Positions 6,701 to 11,600 of a stretch of 11,600 nt of DNA are shown piece by piece. Position 1 is the stretch's first letter. Each line of letters starts with the position of its first letter. Below the pieces are notes generated by a model, which worked only from the letters and a program-made list of their open reading frames with translations, was not told the origin of the DNA and made no database searches. This DNA comes from Kiritimatiellales bacterium. Lineage in GTDB: Bacteria; Verrucomicrobiota; Kiritimatiellia; Kiritimatiellales; Pontiellaceae. The position numbers were made by a program, and so were the translations under genes. The stretch covers positions 1 through 11,600 of the forward strand of contig WFRA01000269.1 in NCBI GenBank assembly GCA_015486775.1. Reading direction: 5' to 3'.

Positions 6701-7827
6701 ATAGTGGGTCGATGGATATGACGGCCACCGAATTCTATATCGGACGCTCGGGTACCGGGGAGTTCAACCAGACCGGTGGTTCGTTCGAGACCTCCGGCCG
6801 CGTGTCGCTCGGTCGCTACAACGATGGAGTCGGCACTCTGAACATTAGCGGCGGAACCTTCACCATGCATGGATCCGATTTCTTTGCGGGCTACACCAAC
6901 AACACGGTGGGCATCGTTAACCAAAGCGGGGGAACCGTCGATCTCACTCGGCTGATCCTTGGCCAGGAAACGGGGACCAGCGGGCGCTATTCCATCTCCG
7001 GGGGTTCGTTGGTTTCGCAGAACTATATTACCGGCCGCAACGGCATCCGCCTCTTCGAGGTGGTTGGTTCCGGTGCCACCAGCATTACGACCCATCGGGT
7101 TTATTTCTGGGATGACCATTTCCGCGCCAAGTTGGATGCCAGTGGCTCCACGTTGATCCAGTCTAGTGCAGGAAACGGCTACGATGGGAAAATCGACCTT
7201 CGCAAATGCCTCTTTGAACTCGATACCCTGCCGAGCTTCGATGGTCAGCCGGGGGATGTCTACGACATCATGTGGTCATCCGCCGACATTATTGTGGATC
7301 AGGCGGGCTATACGGATCGCGACATGGTCTTTAGCAACCTCTCTTCGGAAACCTTCGAATGGCGGGTGGTGGACAAGAATGGAGGCAAGATGCTCCAAGT
7401 CTATATTCCAGATACTCCGGTGGTGAACTACGAATACTGGTTGCGGGACTATCCAACCCTTGGAACGGCCACCAATATGGCGGACGACCCCGATGGCGAC
7501 GCGCTCGACAACCTGGGCGAGTATGCGCTGGGTGGCAATCCGGACGATCCCCAAAGCCAAGGCTACCTGCCCCAAAGCGCCTTGCAGGAAACGAGCGGAT
7601 CGAACTATGTCGAGTATGTCTATGCCAAGCGCAAGGATAGCGTAGAACGCGGGCTGGCCTATTCCCTCGAACAAACCACCAACTTGGTTCCCGGGGTCTG
7701 GAGCAATGCAAGCGCCGCGGTTGTGGGTACCGGTTCGCTGGATGCGGATTTCGATACCGTCACCAACCATGTCTCGACCACGGGGCAGGATCAAGAATTC
7801 ATCCATCTGCGGGTGGAGTACCAGTAA
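3709..7827 (+). CDS. Large secreted multidomain metallophosphoesterase with beta-repeat module
   Basis: This is a 1372-residue protein; the start follows GAGGA (3696-3700) by eight bases. Residues 1-21 are a signal peptide ending A-S-A. Residues 22-310 are a calcineurin-like phosphoesterase with I-P-D-T-Q (D29), G-D-V-V-D (D65), G-N-H-D (N98, H99), S-T-H (H189) and N-G-H-Y-F (H233). The last motif is usually G-H-x-H, and the second His is Phe here. Residues 393-683 hold three diverged repeats. About 695-1235 is a beta-repeat module plus C-terminal domain homologous to the PEP-CTERM protein upstream, sharing for example N-L-S-G-G-T-L-E-T-K-G-D-W and Y-S-I-S-G-G-S-L. Residues 1240-1372 form a tail with DDPDGDALDNLGEYALGG (1259-1276), a type I associate with secreted hydrolases of Verrucomicrobiota/Kiritimatiellota, possibly calcium-binding. 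There is no PEP-CTERM. Phosphomonoesterase or phosphodiesterase activity outside the cytoplasm is likely; the substrate is unknown. Probably cotranscribed with the GH89 gene. Confidence 0.88.
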   Translation: MKKIFMLLAAMMLATNGDASAFKIAAIPDTQRMTQYYPSYFKNEMKWIRDNVSSENIAFLTHLGDVVDDDTSTQWSNADAAMDYIDQAGIPYSICIGNHDYDTKGPSYVPPRDVGTTKFTNYFGEVRFSGYSWYKGTGPHGLCTYQIFSAGGRDWLHINIEYMADDEELLWAQRVLDSHPDLPAILSTHAFLNEYSDLTNTDSTQGLMANGGIGQWSKFVAHNDQIFMVLNGHYFRKNPNDGVAHMTVTNDYGNDVFLQCINFQEVDDDDHFRLLEFDLANNVIHATTYSPHNNSYLTDSENQFTLSINFNNRFNFTPREDVVTLQAANITVVENNTDNTSGSVTASIPTGQSTSAFSIVPDGTTHILAPGVTNVINSSNGDYFVKVGSRSEDDALNGIMIACAAENGRTNLGDSAETYHLAQATTDSKGDYFIATADAVGGSEKDVNVSAAYFPFSGGWESGRLLSISNGSPTWAFVGSENIALGDNLTQLPQGAISGSDTNKAGGGTWGTSDADRGVWNLSLSGVDSENDGILLACGGKNENNFAAASAWDASSGRSGWQICSVGSGSSSTECDPVNFVYVPFTTKNIVAGRIEGDADVRAGTGGFTTTWVTNGTIRLDIAGRTPADGTLIVTTELEWYNSDDFTTYEPVGDHWIIETRDLPGATLANVGSCQFTFLFIPFENTPFRPGPPANFNYNVVWGGGTGSWTDTNNWAASEALDWWGIPGWLSGNPKNRGNSTLPDWHEGKVYINSGTAQITASSQLDGEIPHLQLGHNEGSSTLEIAADLTVRDRVYIGYQSRAVDVATINQTAGDVVLGTVAGSRTYFARGLGKSTYNLSGGTLETKGDWDQFGNNVDDADDGASIFTFNQTGGAYTDTGANELVLADKAPSIAHVKIGGGVFRANASNGIRIGNNGTATLDLYGTGAFETTSGTCAIGYYAPSHGTLNLSNETFTASGNLYVGRSGTGTINLVGGSLISKYCPLGVYTGSQGTINLDSGSMDMTATEFYIGRSGTGEFNQTGGSFETSGRVSLGRYNDGVGTLNISGGTFTMHGSDFFAGYTNNTVGIVNQSGGTVDLTRLILGQETGTSGRYSISGGSLVSQNYITGRNGIRLFEVVGSGATSITTHRVYFWDDHFRAKLDASGSTLIQSSAGNGYDGKIDLRKCLFELDTLPSFDGQPGDVYDIMWSSADIIVDQAGYTDRDMVFSNLSSETFEWRVVDKNGGKMLQVYIPDTPVVNYEYWLRDYPTLGTATNMADDPDGDALDNLGEYALGGNPDDPQSQGYLPQSALQETSGSNYVEYVYAKRKDSVERGLAYSLEQTTNLVPGVWSNASAAVVGTGSLDADFDTVTNHVSTTGQDQEFIHLRVEYQ
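4885..5757 (+). repeat. Three diverged protein repeats inside the phosphoesterase
   Basis: Residues about 393-466, 528-600 and 628-690 share a pattern: a short G-I/T-L/M-hydrophobic strand (N-G-I-M-I-A-C, D-G-I-L-L-A-C, D-G-T-L-I-V-T), a variable loop, an aromatic strand (G-D-Y-F-I-A-T, S-G-W-Q-I-C-S, D-H-W-I-I-E-T), another loop, and a strand ending in P-F (A-A-Y-F-P-F, F-V-Y-V-P-F, F-L-F-I-P-F). They look like repeated beta-sandwich units of a family I cannot name. DNA identity is low, so these are old repeats. Confidence 0.55.
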
Positions 7828-7855
7828 AAGTCTAAAAAATTAAGGAAGACACCAA

Positions 7856-10090
7856 ATGAATATTCAAAAACTGAAAACCCGCATAGGAATTTCCGCTCTG
7901 TTTTTGTTGCTCGTTCCAATGGTTGGAGCCATGGGTTCCAAGCCCCCGTCCAACGAAGTCCGCGCAGTGGAAGGGTTGATCCACCGGCTTCTGCCGGGGC
8001 AGGAAAAGTTTTTCCAGCCGGAACTCATTTTGGCGACGGAGGACGGCAAGGATGTCTTCGAGCTGGAGAGCAAGGGCGGCAAGATCGTCATTCGCGGAAA
8101 CAACGCTTTGGCGATGGCCAAGGGGCTGGATTGGTATCTTAAATACGATTGCCGCACCTCAGTCAGCTACTACAAGGCCGATCCCGTCCAGCTTCCGCAA
8201 CCCCTCCCATTGGTGGGCAAAAAGATCCGCAAGGAGAGCATTTGCCAGGACAAGTTTTTCCTGAACTACTGCACCTTCGGCTACACCATGCCCTGGTGGG
8301 ACTTTTCCGACTGGGAGCGGCTGATCGACTGGATGGCGCTCAACGGCATCAACATGCCGCTGGCCATCACCGGGCAGGAGGCCATCTGGCAGAAGGTCTG
8401 GAAAAAATATGGCATGACGGACGAGCAGATCCGCACCTACTTCACCGGCCCGGCCCATCTGCCGTGGCACCGCATGACCAACATCGATGTATGGGGCGGC
8501 CCCTTGCCCCAAAGCTACCTCGACAATCAGCTGGCGCTCCAGAAGCAGGTGCTCAAACGCGAGCGCGCGTTTGGCATGAAGCCCATCCTCCCGGCCTTCG
8601 CGGGCCATGTTCCGGGGCGGTTGAAGGAGTCGCACCCCGACGCCCACATCACTAAGCTCAAGGCATGGGCTGGCTTCCCCTCCGAATACAACACCTATTT
8701 CCTCGATACTCAGGATCCGCTCTTCACCGAGATCCAGAAACGCTATCTCGAAGAGCAGACCCGCCAGTTCGGCACCGACCACATCTATGGTGCCGACCCC
8801 TTCAACGAACTCGTTCCGCCTAGCTGGGAACCGAAATACCTCGCCGAAGTGGCCTCCACCATCTATGCCTCCATGACCGCCGTCGACCCCGATGCCCAGT
8901 GGCTCCAGATGGCCTGGCTCTTCTACCACAAGGGCAAGGATTGGACCAAACCGCGCATCGAGGCCATGCTCACGGCGGTGCCGCCGGGCAAGATGATCCT
9001 GCTCGACTACTATGTTGAATACAAAGAGATCCGAAAGCGCACCGACGCCTTCTTCGGCCAGCCCTACATCTGGTGCTACCTCGGAAACTTTGGTGGCTCC
9101 ACCAGCATCATTGGCGACCTCGACGAGATCGACAAGCGGATGGGTGCCCTTTTCAAAGATCCAAAGGCTGGAAATCTCACTGGCGTGGGTGGAACGCTCG
9201 AAGCCTTCAACCCCAACATGGTTTTCTTCGACTACCTCTTCGAAAGGCCCTGGAGTTCGGAAGAAATAGACATGGACGCGTGGCTCGACGATTTTGCCCA
9301 GAGCCGTTGCGGCCAGCCCGACGAAAACCTTTCCAAGGCTTGGAAGTTGCTCTTCGAGAAAATCTATGTCTCCCATGCCACCTCCCGCGTTAGCACCCAG
9401 ATTGCTACCCGCCCGGCTCTGAAAGGGCACGGCAGCAAATATGCCGACCCGACCATCAAATACAGCAACAAGGATTTGCTACAAGTCTGGAAGCTGATGC
9501 TCCAAACCACGGATAAAACGCGCGATGCCTACCGCCAGGATCTCGTCATGGTCGCCAGCCAGTGCATGGCCAACTACGCCGAACCCCTCCGCGATGCCAT
9601 GGTCGCCGCCTATAAAAAAGGCGACAAGGCCGAGTTCGAGAAAAAGGCCGCCGAACTGCTGGAGCTGATCAAGGATGTTGACCGCATGGCCGCCACCCGC
9701 GACGAGCTGCTGCTCGGCGCATGGATTTCCGATGCCCGGAAGTTTGGCAAAAACGCCGACGAGCGCAACTACTACGAGCACAACGCCCGCAACCTCCTCA
9801 CCACCTGGGGGCCGGAAGGCAACATTCTCAACGACTATGCCAACCGCCACTGGGCCGGCCTCGTCGGCGACTACTACCATGGCCGCTGGGTGCTCTTTGT
9901 TTCCGAGCTTCGGAAGTCGCTCGAAAGCGGAAAGCCCTTCGACCAAAAAGCCTTCGACAAGCTCGCCGCCGACTACGAATGGAACTGGACGCTCAAGACC
10001 GGCGGAAAATATGCCGAAGCCCCCGTCGGCGACTCCGTCGAGGTTGCCCAGGCACTCTACGAAAAATATGCTCCAGCCATTGGAAAATAG
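7856..10090 (+). CDS. Secreted alpha-N-acetylglucosaminidase, GH89 (NAGLU family)
   Basis: This 744-residue protein is about the length of human NAGLU (743). AAGGAAG (7842-7848) sits seven bases before ATG, and the gene starts 28 bases after the phosphoesterase stop. Residues 1-25 are a signal peptide ending V-G-A, with no lipobox cysteine. A small N-terminal domain (about 30-120) is followed by the catalytic barrel, beginning N-Y-C-T-F-G-Y-T-M-P-W-W-D-F (137-150) and including N-G-I-N-M-P-L-A, V-W-G-G-P-L-P and D-P-F-N-E (314-318). E318 corresponds to the acid/base and E463 (Y-L-F-E-R-P-W) to the nucleophile of the family (E316 and E446 in human NAGLU). A helical C-terminal domain completes it. 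It should release terminal alpha-linked GlcNAc from glycans in the periplasm or outside; natural substrates of the family include heparan sulfate and mucin-type alpha-GlcNAc caps. Third-position GC is visibly higher than in the PEP-CTERM genes. Confidence 0.95.
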   Translation: MNIQKLKTRIGISALFLLLVPMVGAMGSKPPSNEVRAVEGLIHRLLPGQEKFFQPELILATEDGKDVFELESKGGKIVIRGNNALAMAKGLDWYLKYDCRTSVSYYKADPVQLPQPLPLVGKKIRKESICQDKFFLNYCTFGYTMPWWDFSDWERLIDWMALNGINMPLAITGQEAIWQKVWKKYGMTDEQIRTYFTGPAHLPWHRMTNIDVWGGPLPQSYLDNQLALQKQVLKRERAFGMKPILPAFAGHVPGRLKESHPDAHITKLKAWAGFPSEYNTYFLDTQDPLFTEIQKRYLEEQTRQFGTDHIYGADPFNELVPPSWEPKYLAEVASTIYASMTAVDPDAQWLQMAWLFYHKGKDWTKPRIEAMLTAVPPGKMILLDYYVEYKEIRKRTDAFFGQPYIWCYLGNFGGSTSIIGDLDEIDKRMGALFKDPKAGNLTGVGGTLEAFNPNMVFFDYLFERPWSSEEIDMDAWLDDFAQSRCGQPDENLSKAWKLLFEKIYVSHATSRVSTQIATRPALKGHGSKYADPTIKYSNKDLLQVWKLMLQTTDKTRDAYRQDLVMVASQCMANYAEPLRDAMVAAYKKGDKAEFEKKAAELLELIKDVDRMAATRDELLLGAWISDARKFGKNADERNYYEHNARNLLTTWGPEGNILNDYANRHWAGLVGDYYHGRWVLFVSELRKSLESGKPFDQKAFDKLAADYEWNWTLKTGGKYAEAPVGDSVEVAQALYEKYAPAIGK

Positions 10091-10181
10091 GAGCGGTCGT
10101 TTTAAATAATTCCGTGGTCATGCGCAGGGAGTCAATGTGCAGACTTTCGTGCGTGAACGAATCGGTGATATTGCTCTGCCC
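10091..10181. other. Intergenic region between convergent genes, no clear terminator
   Basis: This 91-base gap separates the 3' ends of the GH89 gene and the minus-strand phosphoesterase gene. I found no convincing hairpin with a T-run on either strand. Confidence 0.5.
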
Positions 10182-10904
10182 TTATTTCCCGCTTTCTAGC
10201 CGAAGCGCATTGCGGAAGGGCAGGCCCGCCGCCCGGACTTTTTTCTGGGTGGCTTCGATTTCGTACTCCACCCGCCGCATCGTAATGGTTTGCTCGTCGA
10301 GGTCGTAGATGGCGTAGGCGGCGAGCGGGTTGCGGTCGCGGGGCTGACCGACGCTGCCGACGTTCACCAGATACCGGGTTTTCGGGCGGATGTGCAGCGT
10401 TTTGTAGAACCCCTTCTCCGTGGTGGCTTGCTTGACGAATGCCAGCGGGACATGTGTGTGGCCAAAGAAGCAGACGGGGCTGAACTGGTTGCGGAAGCTG
10501 GCTTCGGCCGCCCGCCGCTTGAAGATGTAGTTCCATCGCTCCGGGTTGTGTAGCGAGCTGTGGACCAGGGTGAAATTTTCCACGTCGGCAATCATGGGGA
10601 GCTGGCGGAGGTAGCGGCGCTCGAAGGGCGAGAGCTGCTTGCGGGTCCAATGGATGCTTTTCCGCGCCATGGGCGTGAAGAGCTCCATGGACTCGGTGCT
10701 GGCGGCGTAGTGGTCGTGGTTGCCCCGCACCGCAACTACATCCAGGTTGCGCAGGATCTGGAGGCAGGCCTTCGGGTCGGCGTTGTAGCCCACCATGTCG
10801 CCGGTGCACGCATAGTGGGTCACCTGCTGCGCCTCCGCATCTTCGAGCACGGCGCGGAGCGCCTCCAGATTGGAATGGATGTCGCCTAGAATTGCATACT
10901 TCAT
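10182..10904 (-). CDS. Cytoplasmic metallophosphoesterase (YfcE/diadenosine-tetraphosphatase-like family)
   Basis: This 240-residue protein has the complete calcineurin-like metal set: G-D-I-H-S-N (D8, H10), G-D-M-V-G-Y-N-A-D-P (D36), R-G-N-H-D (N62, H63, D64), V-H-S-S (H115) and G-H-T-H-V-P (H149, H151). There is no signal peptide, so it acts in the cytoplasm. The family hydrolyses phosphomonoesters or phosphodiesters with two metal ions, and its members in PVC bacteria are mostly uncharacterised, so the substrate is open. Its ATG directly follows the TAA of the acylphosphatase gene with no base between (TAAATG on the minus strand), pointing to one operon with coupled translation; an AGGA about 12 bases upstream is a weak ribosome site. 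It is unrelated in architecture to the large secreted phosphoesterase at 3709, apart from the shared fold. Confidence 0.9.
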   Translation of the reverse strand: MKYAILGDIHSNLEALRAVLEDAEAQQVTHYACTGDMVGYNADPKACLQILRNLDVVAVRGNHDHYAASTESMELFTPMARKSIHWTRKQLSPFERRYLRQLPMIADVENFTLVHSSLHNPERWNYIFKRRAAEASFRNQFSPVCFFGHTHVPLAFVKQATTEKGFYKTLHIRPKTRYLVNVGSVGQPRDRNPLAAYAIYDLDEQTITMRRVEYEIEATQKKVRAAGLPFRNALRLESGK

Positions 10905-11195
10905 TTAATCTGAAATCCTGAATTTTCTATATTCGCCGGTTGCCGCCGTCCAGCCAAGTTTTTCCCCGGCGATATGGTTTTTTAAACGGGAGTTGCGGAT
11001 TTCCTCGATAAACCCGATCAACTCCCGTTCCGATCCTTCGGCCACCAGTTCGACATCGCCGTCCGACCGGTTCCTGACATAACCACTTATATCGAATGGC
11101 GTTGCAATGCCGCAGACCGTGTAGCGGAAACCCACTCGCTGAACCCTGCCGGAAAACAATATCCGCACCCGCTTGACCGAACCATCCGAACCCAT
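10905..11195 (-). CDS. Acylphosphatase
   Basis: This 96-residue protein is close to the usual 90-100. It carries the acylphosphatase signature G-R-V-Q-R-V-G-F-R-Y (16-25) with the phosphate-binding Arg (R24), and G-Y-V-R-N-R-S-D-G-D-V-E (38-49) with the catalytic Asn (N42). The enzyme hydrolyses acyl phosphates such as carbamoyl phosphate or 1,3-bisphosphoglycerate in the cytoplasm. One oddity is that the normal V-Q-G-V-G-F-R has Arg (R20) where Gly is nearly universal. The start at 11195 has no visible Shine-Dalgarno. It is the first gene of a two-gene minus-strand operon with the metallophosphoesterase. Confidence 0.92.
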   Translation of the reverse strand: MGSDGSVKRVRILFSGRVQRVGFRYTVCGIATPFDISGYVRNRSDGDVELVAEGSERELIGFIEEIRNSRLKNHIAGEKLGWTAATGEYRKFRISD

Positions 11196-11200
11196 GCCGC

Positions 11201-11228
11201 TTTATAGCGAAACCGGGTTCCGCCGCAA
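11201..11228 (-). promoter_or_regulatory. Candidate promoter for acylphosphatase-phosphoesterase operon, possibly leaderless
   Basis: On the minus strand, TTGCGG (11228-11223) and TATAAA (11206-11201) are 16 bases apart. TATAAA ends only five bases before the ATG at 11195, so transcription would start at or within a base or two of the start codon. Together with the missing Shine-Dalgarno this suggests a leaderless mRNA. Confidence 0.4.
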
Positions 11229-11280
11229 AGTTCCAATGGGTGGAAAAACAGACATATAGCGTGGATTTCCATCAAATGAT

Positions 11281-11600
11281 ATGCCACATTCCCCGGATAT
11301 GCGAATTGCACCACCAAAAATCATACAGGGCGGGATGGGCGCCGGGGTCTCGAACTGGCGCCTCGCTCAGGCGGTTTCGCGGATCGGGCAACTGGGCATC
11401 GTCTCGGGAACGGGGCTTGCCGAAGTGGTTGCGCGTCGGCTCCAGGACGGCGATCCCGGCGGGCACATCCGCCGCGCCTTCGAGCACTTTCCCTTTCCCC
11501 AAATGGCGCAGCGGATCCTCGATGCCTTCTTTGTCCAGGGCGGGAAGCCCAGGGATGTGCCGTACCGACGGCTTCCCATGCTCGATCTCGAGGGGAAAAA
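11281..11600 (+). CDS. Nitronate monooxygenase / 2-nitropropane dioxygenase-like flavoprotein, N-terminal part
   Basis: An open frame from ATG 11281 runs off the right edge (106 codons seen). Its start has the glycine-rich segment K-I-I-Q-G-G-M-G-A-G-V-S (13-24), then a helix with L-A-Q-A-V-S-R-I-G-Q-L-G and the strand I-V-S-G-T-G-L. This is the first beta-alpha-beta unit of the FMN-binding TIM barrel in the 2-nitropropane dioxygenase family. The following A-R-R-L-Q-D-G-D-P-G-G-H-I-R-R-A and G-G-K-P-R-D-V-P-Y-R segments fit the longer subgroup often annotated as nitronate monooxygenase, which is related to the enoyl reductase PfaD of polyunsaturated fatty acid synthesis. The true substrate cannot be told from this part. 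The start is uncertain: ATG 11299, just before the conserved part, is also possible, and neither has a strong Shine-Dalgarno. It is divergent from the acylphosphatase gene. Confidence 0.82.
   Translation, partial: MPHSPDMRIAPPKIIQGGMGAGVSNWRLAQAVSRIGQLGIVSGTGLAEVVARRLQDGDPGGHIRRAFEHFPFPQMAQRILDAFFVQGGKPRDVPYRRLPMLDLEGK

Noticed and set aside
6049..7119. 356-codon minus-strand ORF
   Set aside because: It is antisense to the beta-repeat module of the phosphoesterase, has no family resemblance, and is explained by repeated G/T/N codons of the sense gene.
8159..9430. 423-codon minus-strand ORF
   Set aside because: It lies wholly inside the GH89 gene on the opposite strand. The high third-position GC of that gene removes stops in antisense frames, and the GH89 frame has clear family motifs.
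1..11600. CRISPR array, tRNA, rRNA, transposase or integrase
   Set aside because: No regularly spaced direct repeats, cloverleaf structures or mobile-element proteins were seen. The repeats present are a gene duplication and protein-level beta repeats.

Overview
The window looks like a chromosomal segment of a Gram-negative bacterium of the Planctomycetes-Verrucomicrobia-Chlamydiae group, most likely a Kiritimatiellota/Verrucomicrobiota glycan degrader. This is inferred from three things together: PEP-CTERM sorting tails, long beta-strand-repeat secreted proteins, and a C-terminal tail with a D-P-D-G-D...D-N-L-x-E-Y-A-L-G-G motif, alongside a GH89 glycosidase. No rRNA or other phylogenetic marker is present, so the assignment is tentative.

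Layout, left to right. (1) 1-473: 3' end of carB (carbamoyl-phosphate synthase large subunit), plus strand. (2) 484-3683: two tandem copies of one transcription unit (leader, signal peptide, beta-repeat protein, PEP-CTERM tail, hairpin terminator). The first copy (gene 629-1183, 184 aa) matches the second (gene 1652-3628, 658 aa) with about 470 codons removed in frame. (3) 3709-7827: a very large secreted protein with an N-terminal calcineurin-like phosphoesterase, a three-fold repeated middle region, a beta-repeat module homologous to the neighbouring PEP-CTERM protein, and a DPDGD-type tail instead of PEP-CTERM. (4) 7856-10090: a secreted GH89 alpha-N-acetylglucosaminidase, 28 bp downstream and probably cotranscribed. 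(5) 10182-11195, minus strand: an acylphosphatase and a small cytoplasmic metallophosphoesterase, abutting as TAA|ATG. (6) 11281 to the end: start of a nitronate monooxygenase/2-nitropropane dioxygenase-type flavoprotein, divergent from the acylphosphatase gene.

How the genes may work together (inference): genes 2-4 (1652-10090) read as a secreted cluster. The PEP-CTERM proteins would be exported and surface-sorted. The phosphoesterase carries the same beta-repeat scaffold, and the GH89 enzyme removes terminal alpha-GlcNAc. A phosphate- or GlcNAc-decorated extracellular glycan is a reasonable substrate guess, but nothing in the sequence proves it. carB and the right-hand genes look like ordinary housekeeping surroundings.

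The most unusual points are the duplicated transcription unit with a large in-frame internal loss, the contrast between its two leaders (a short leader ORF overlapping the start codon in copy 1, against a strong Shine-Dalgarno in copy 2), and the mosaic phosphoesterase. No tRNA, rRNA, CRISPR array, transposase or integrase was seen.
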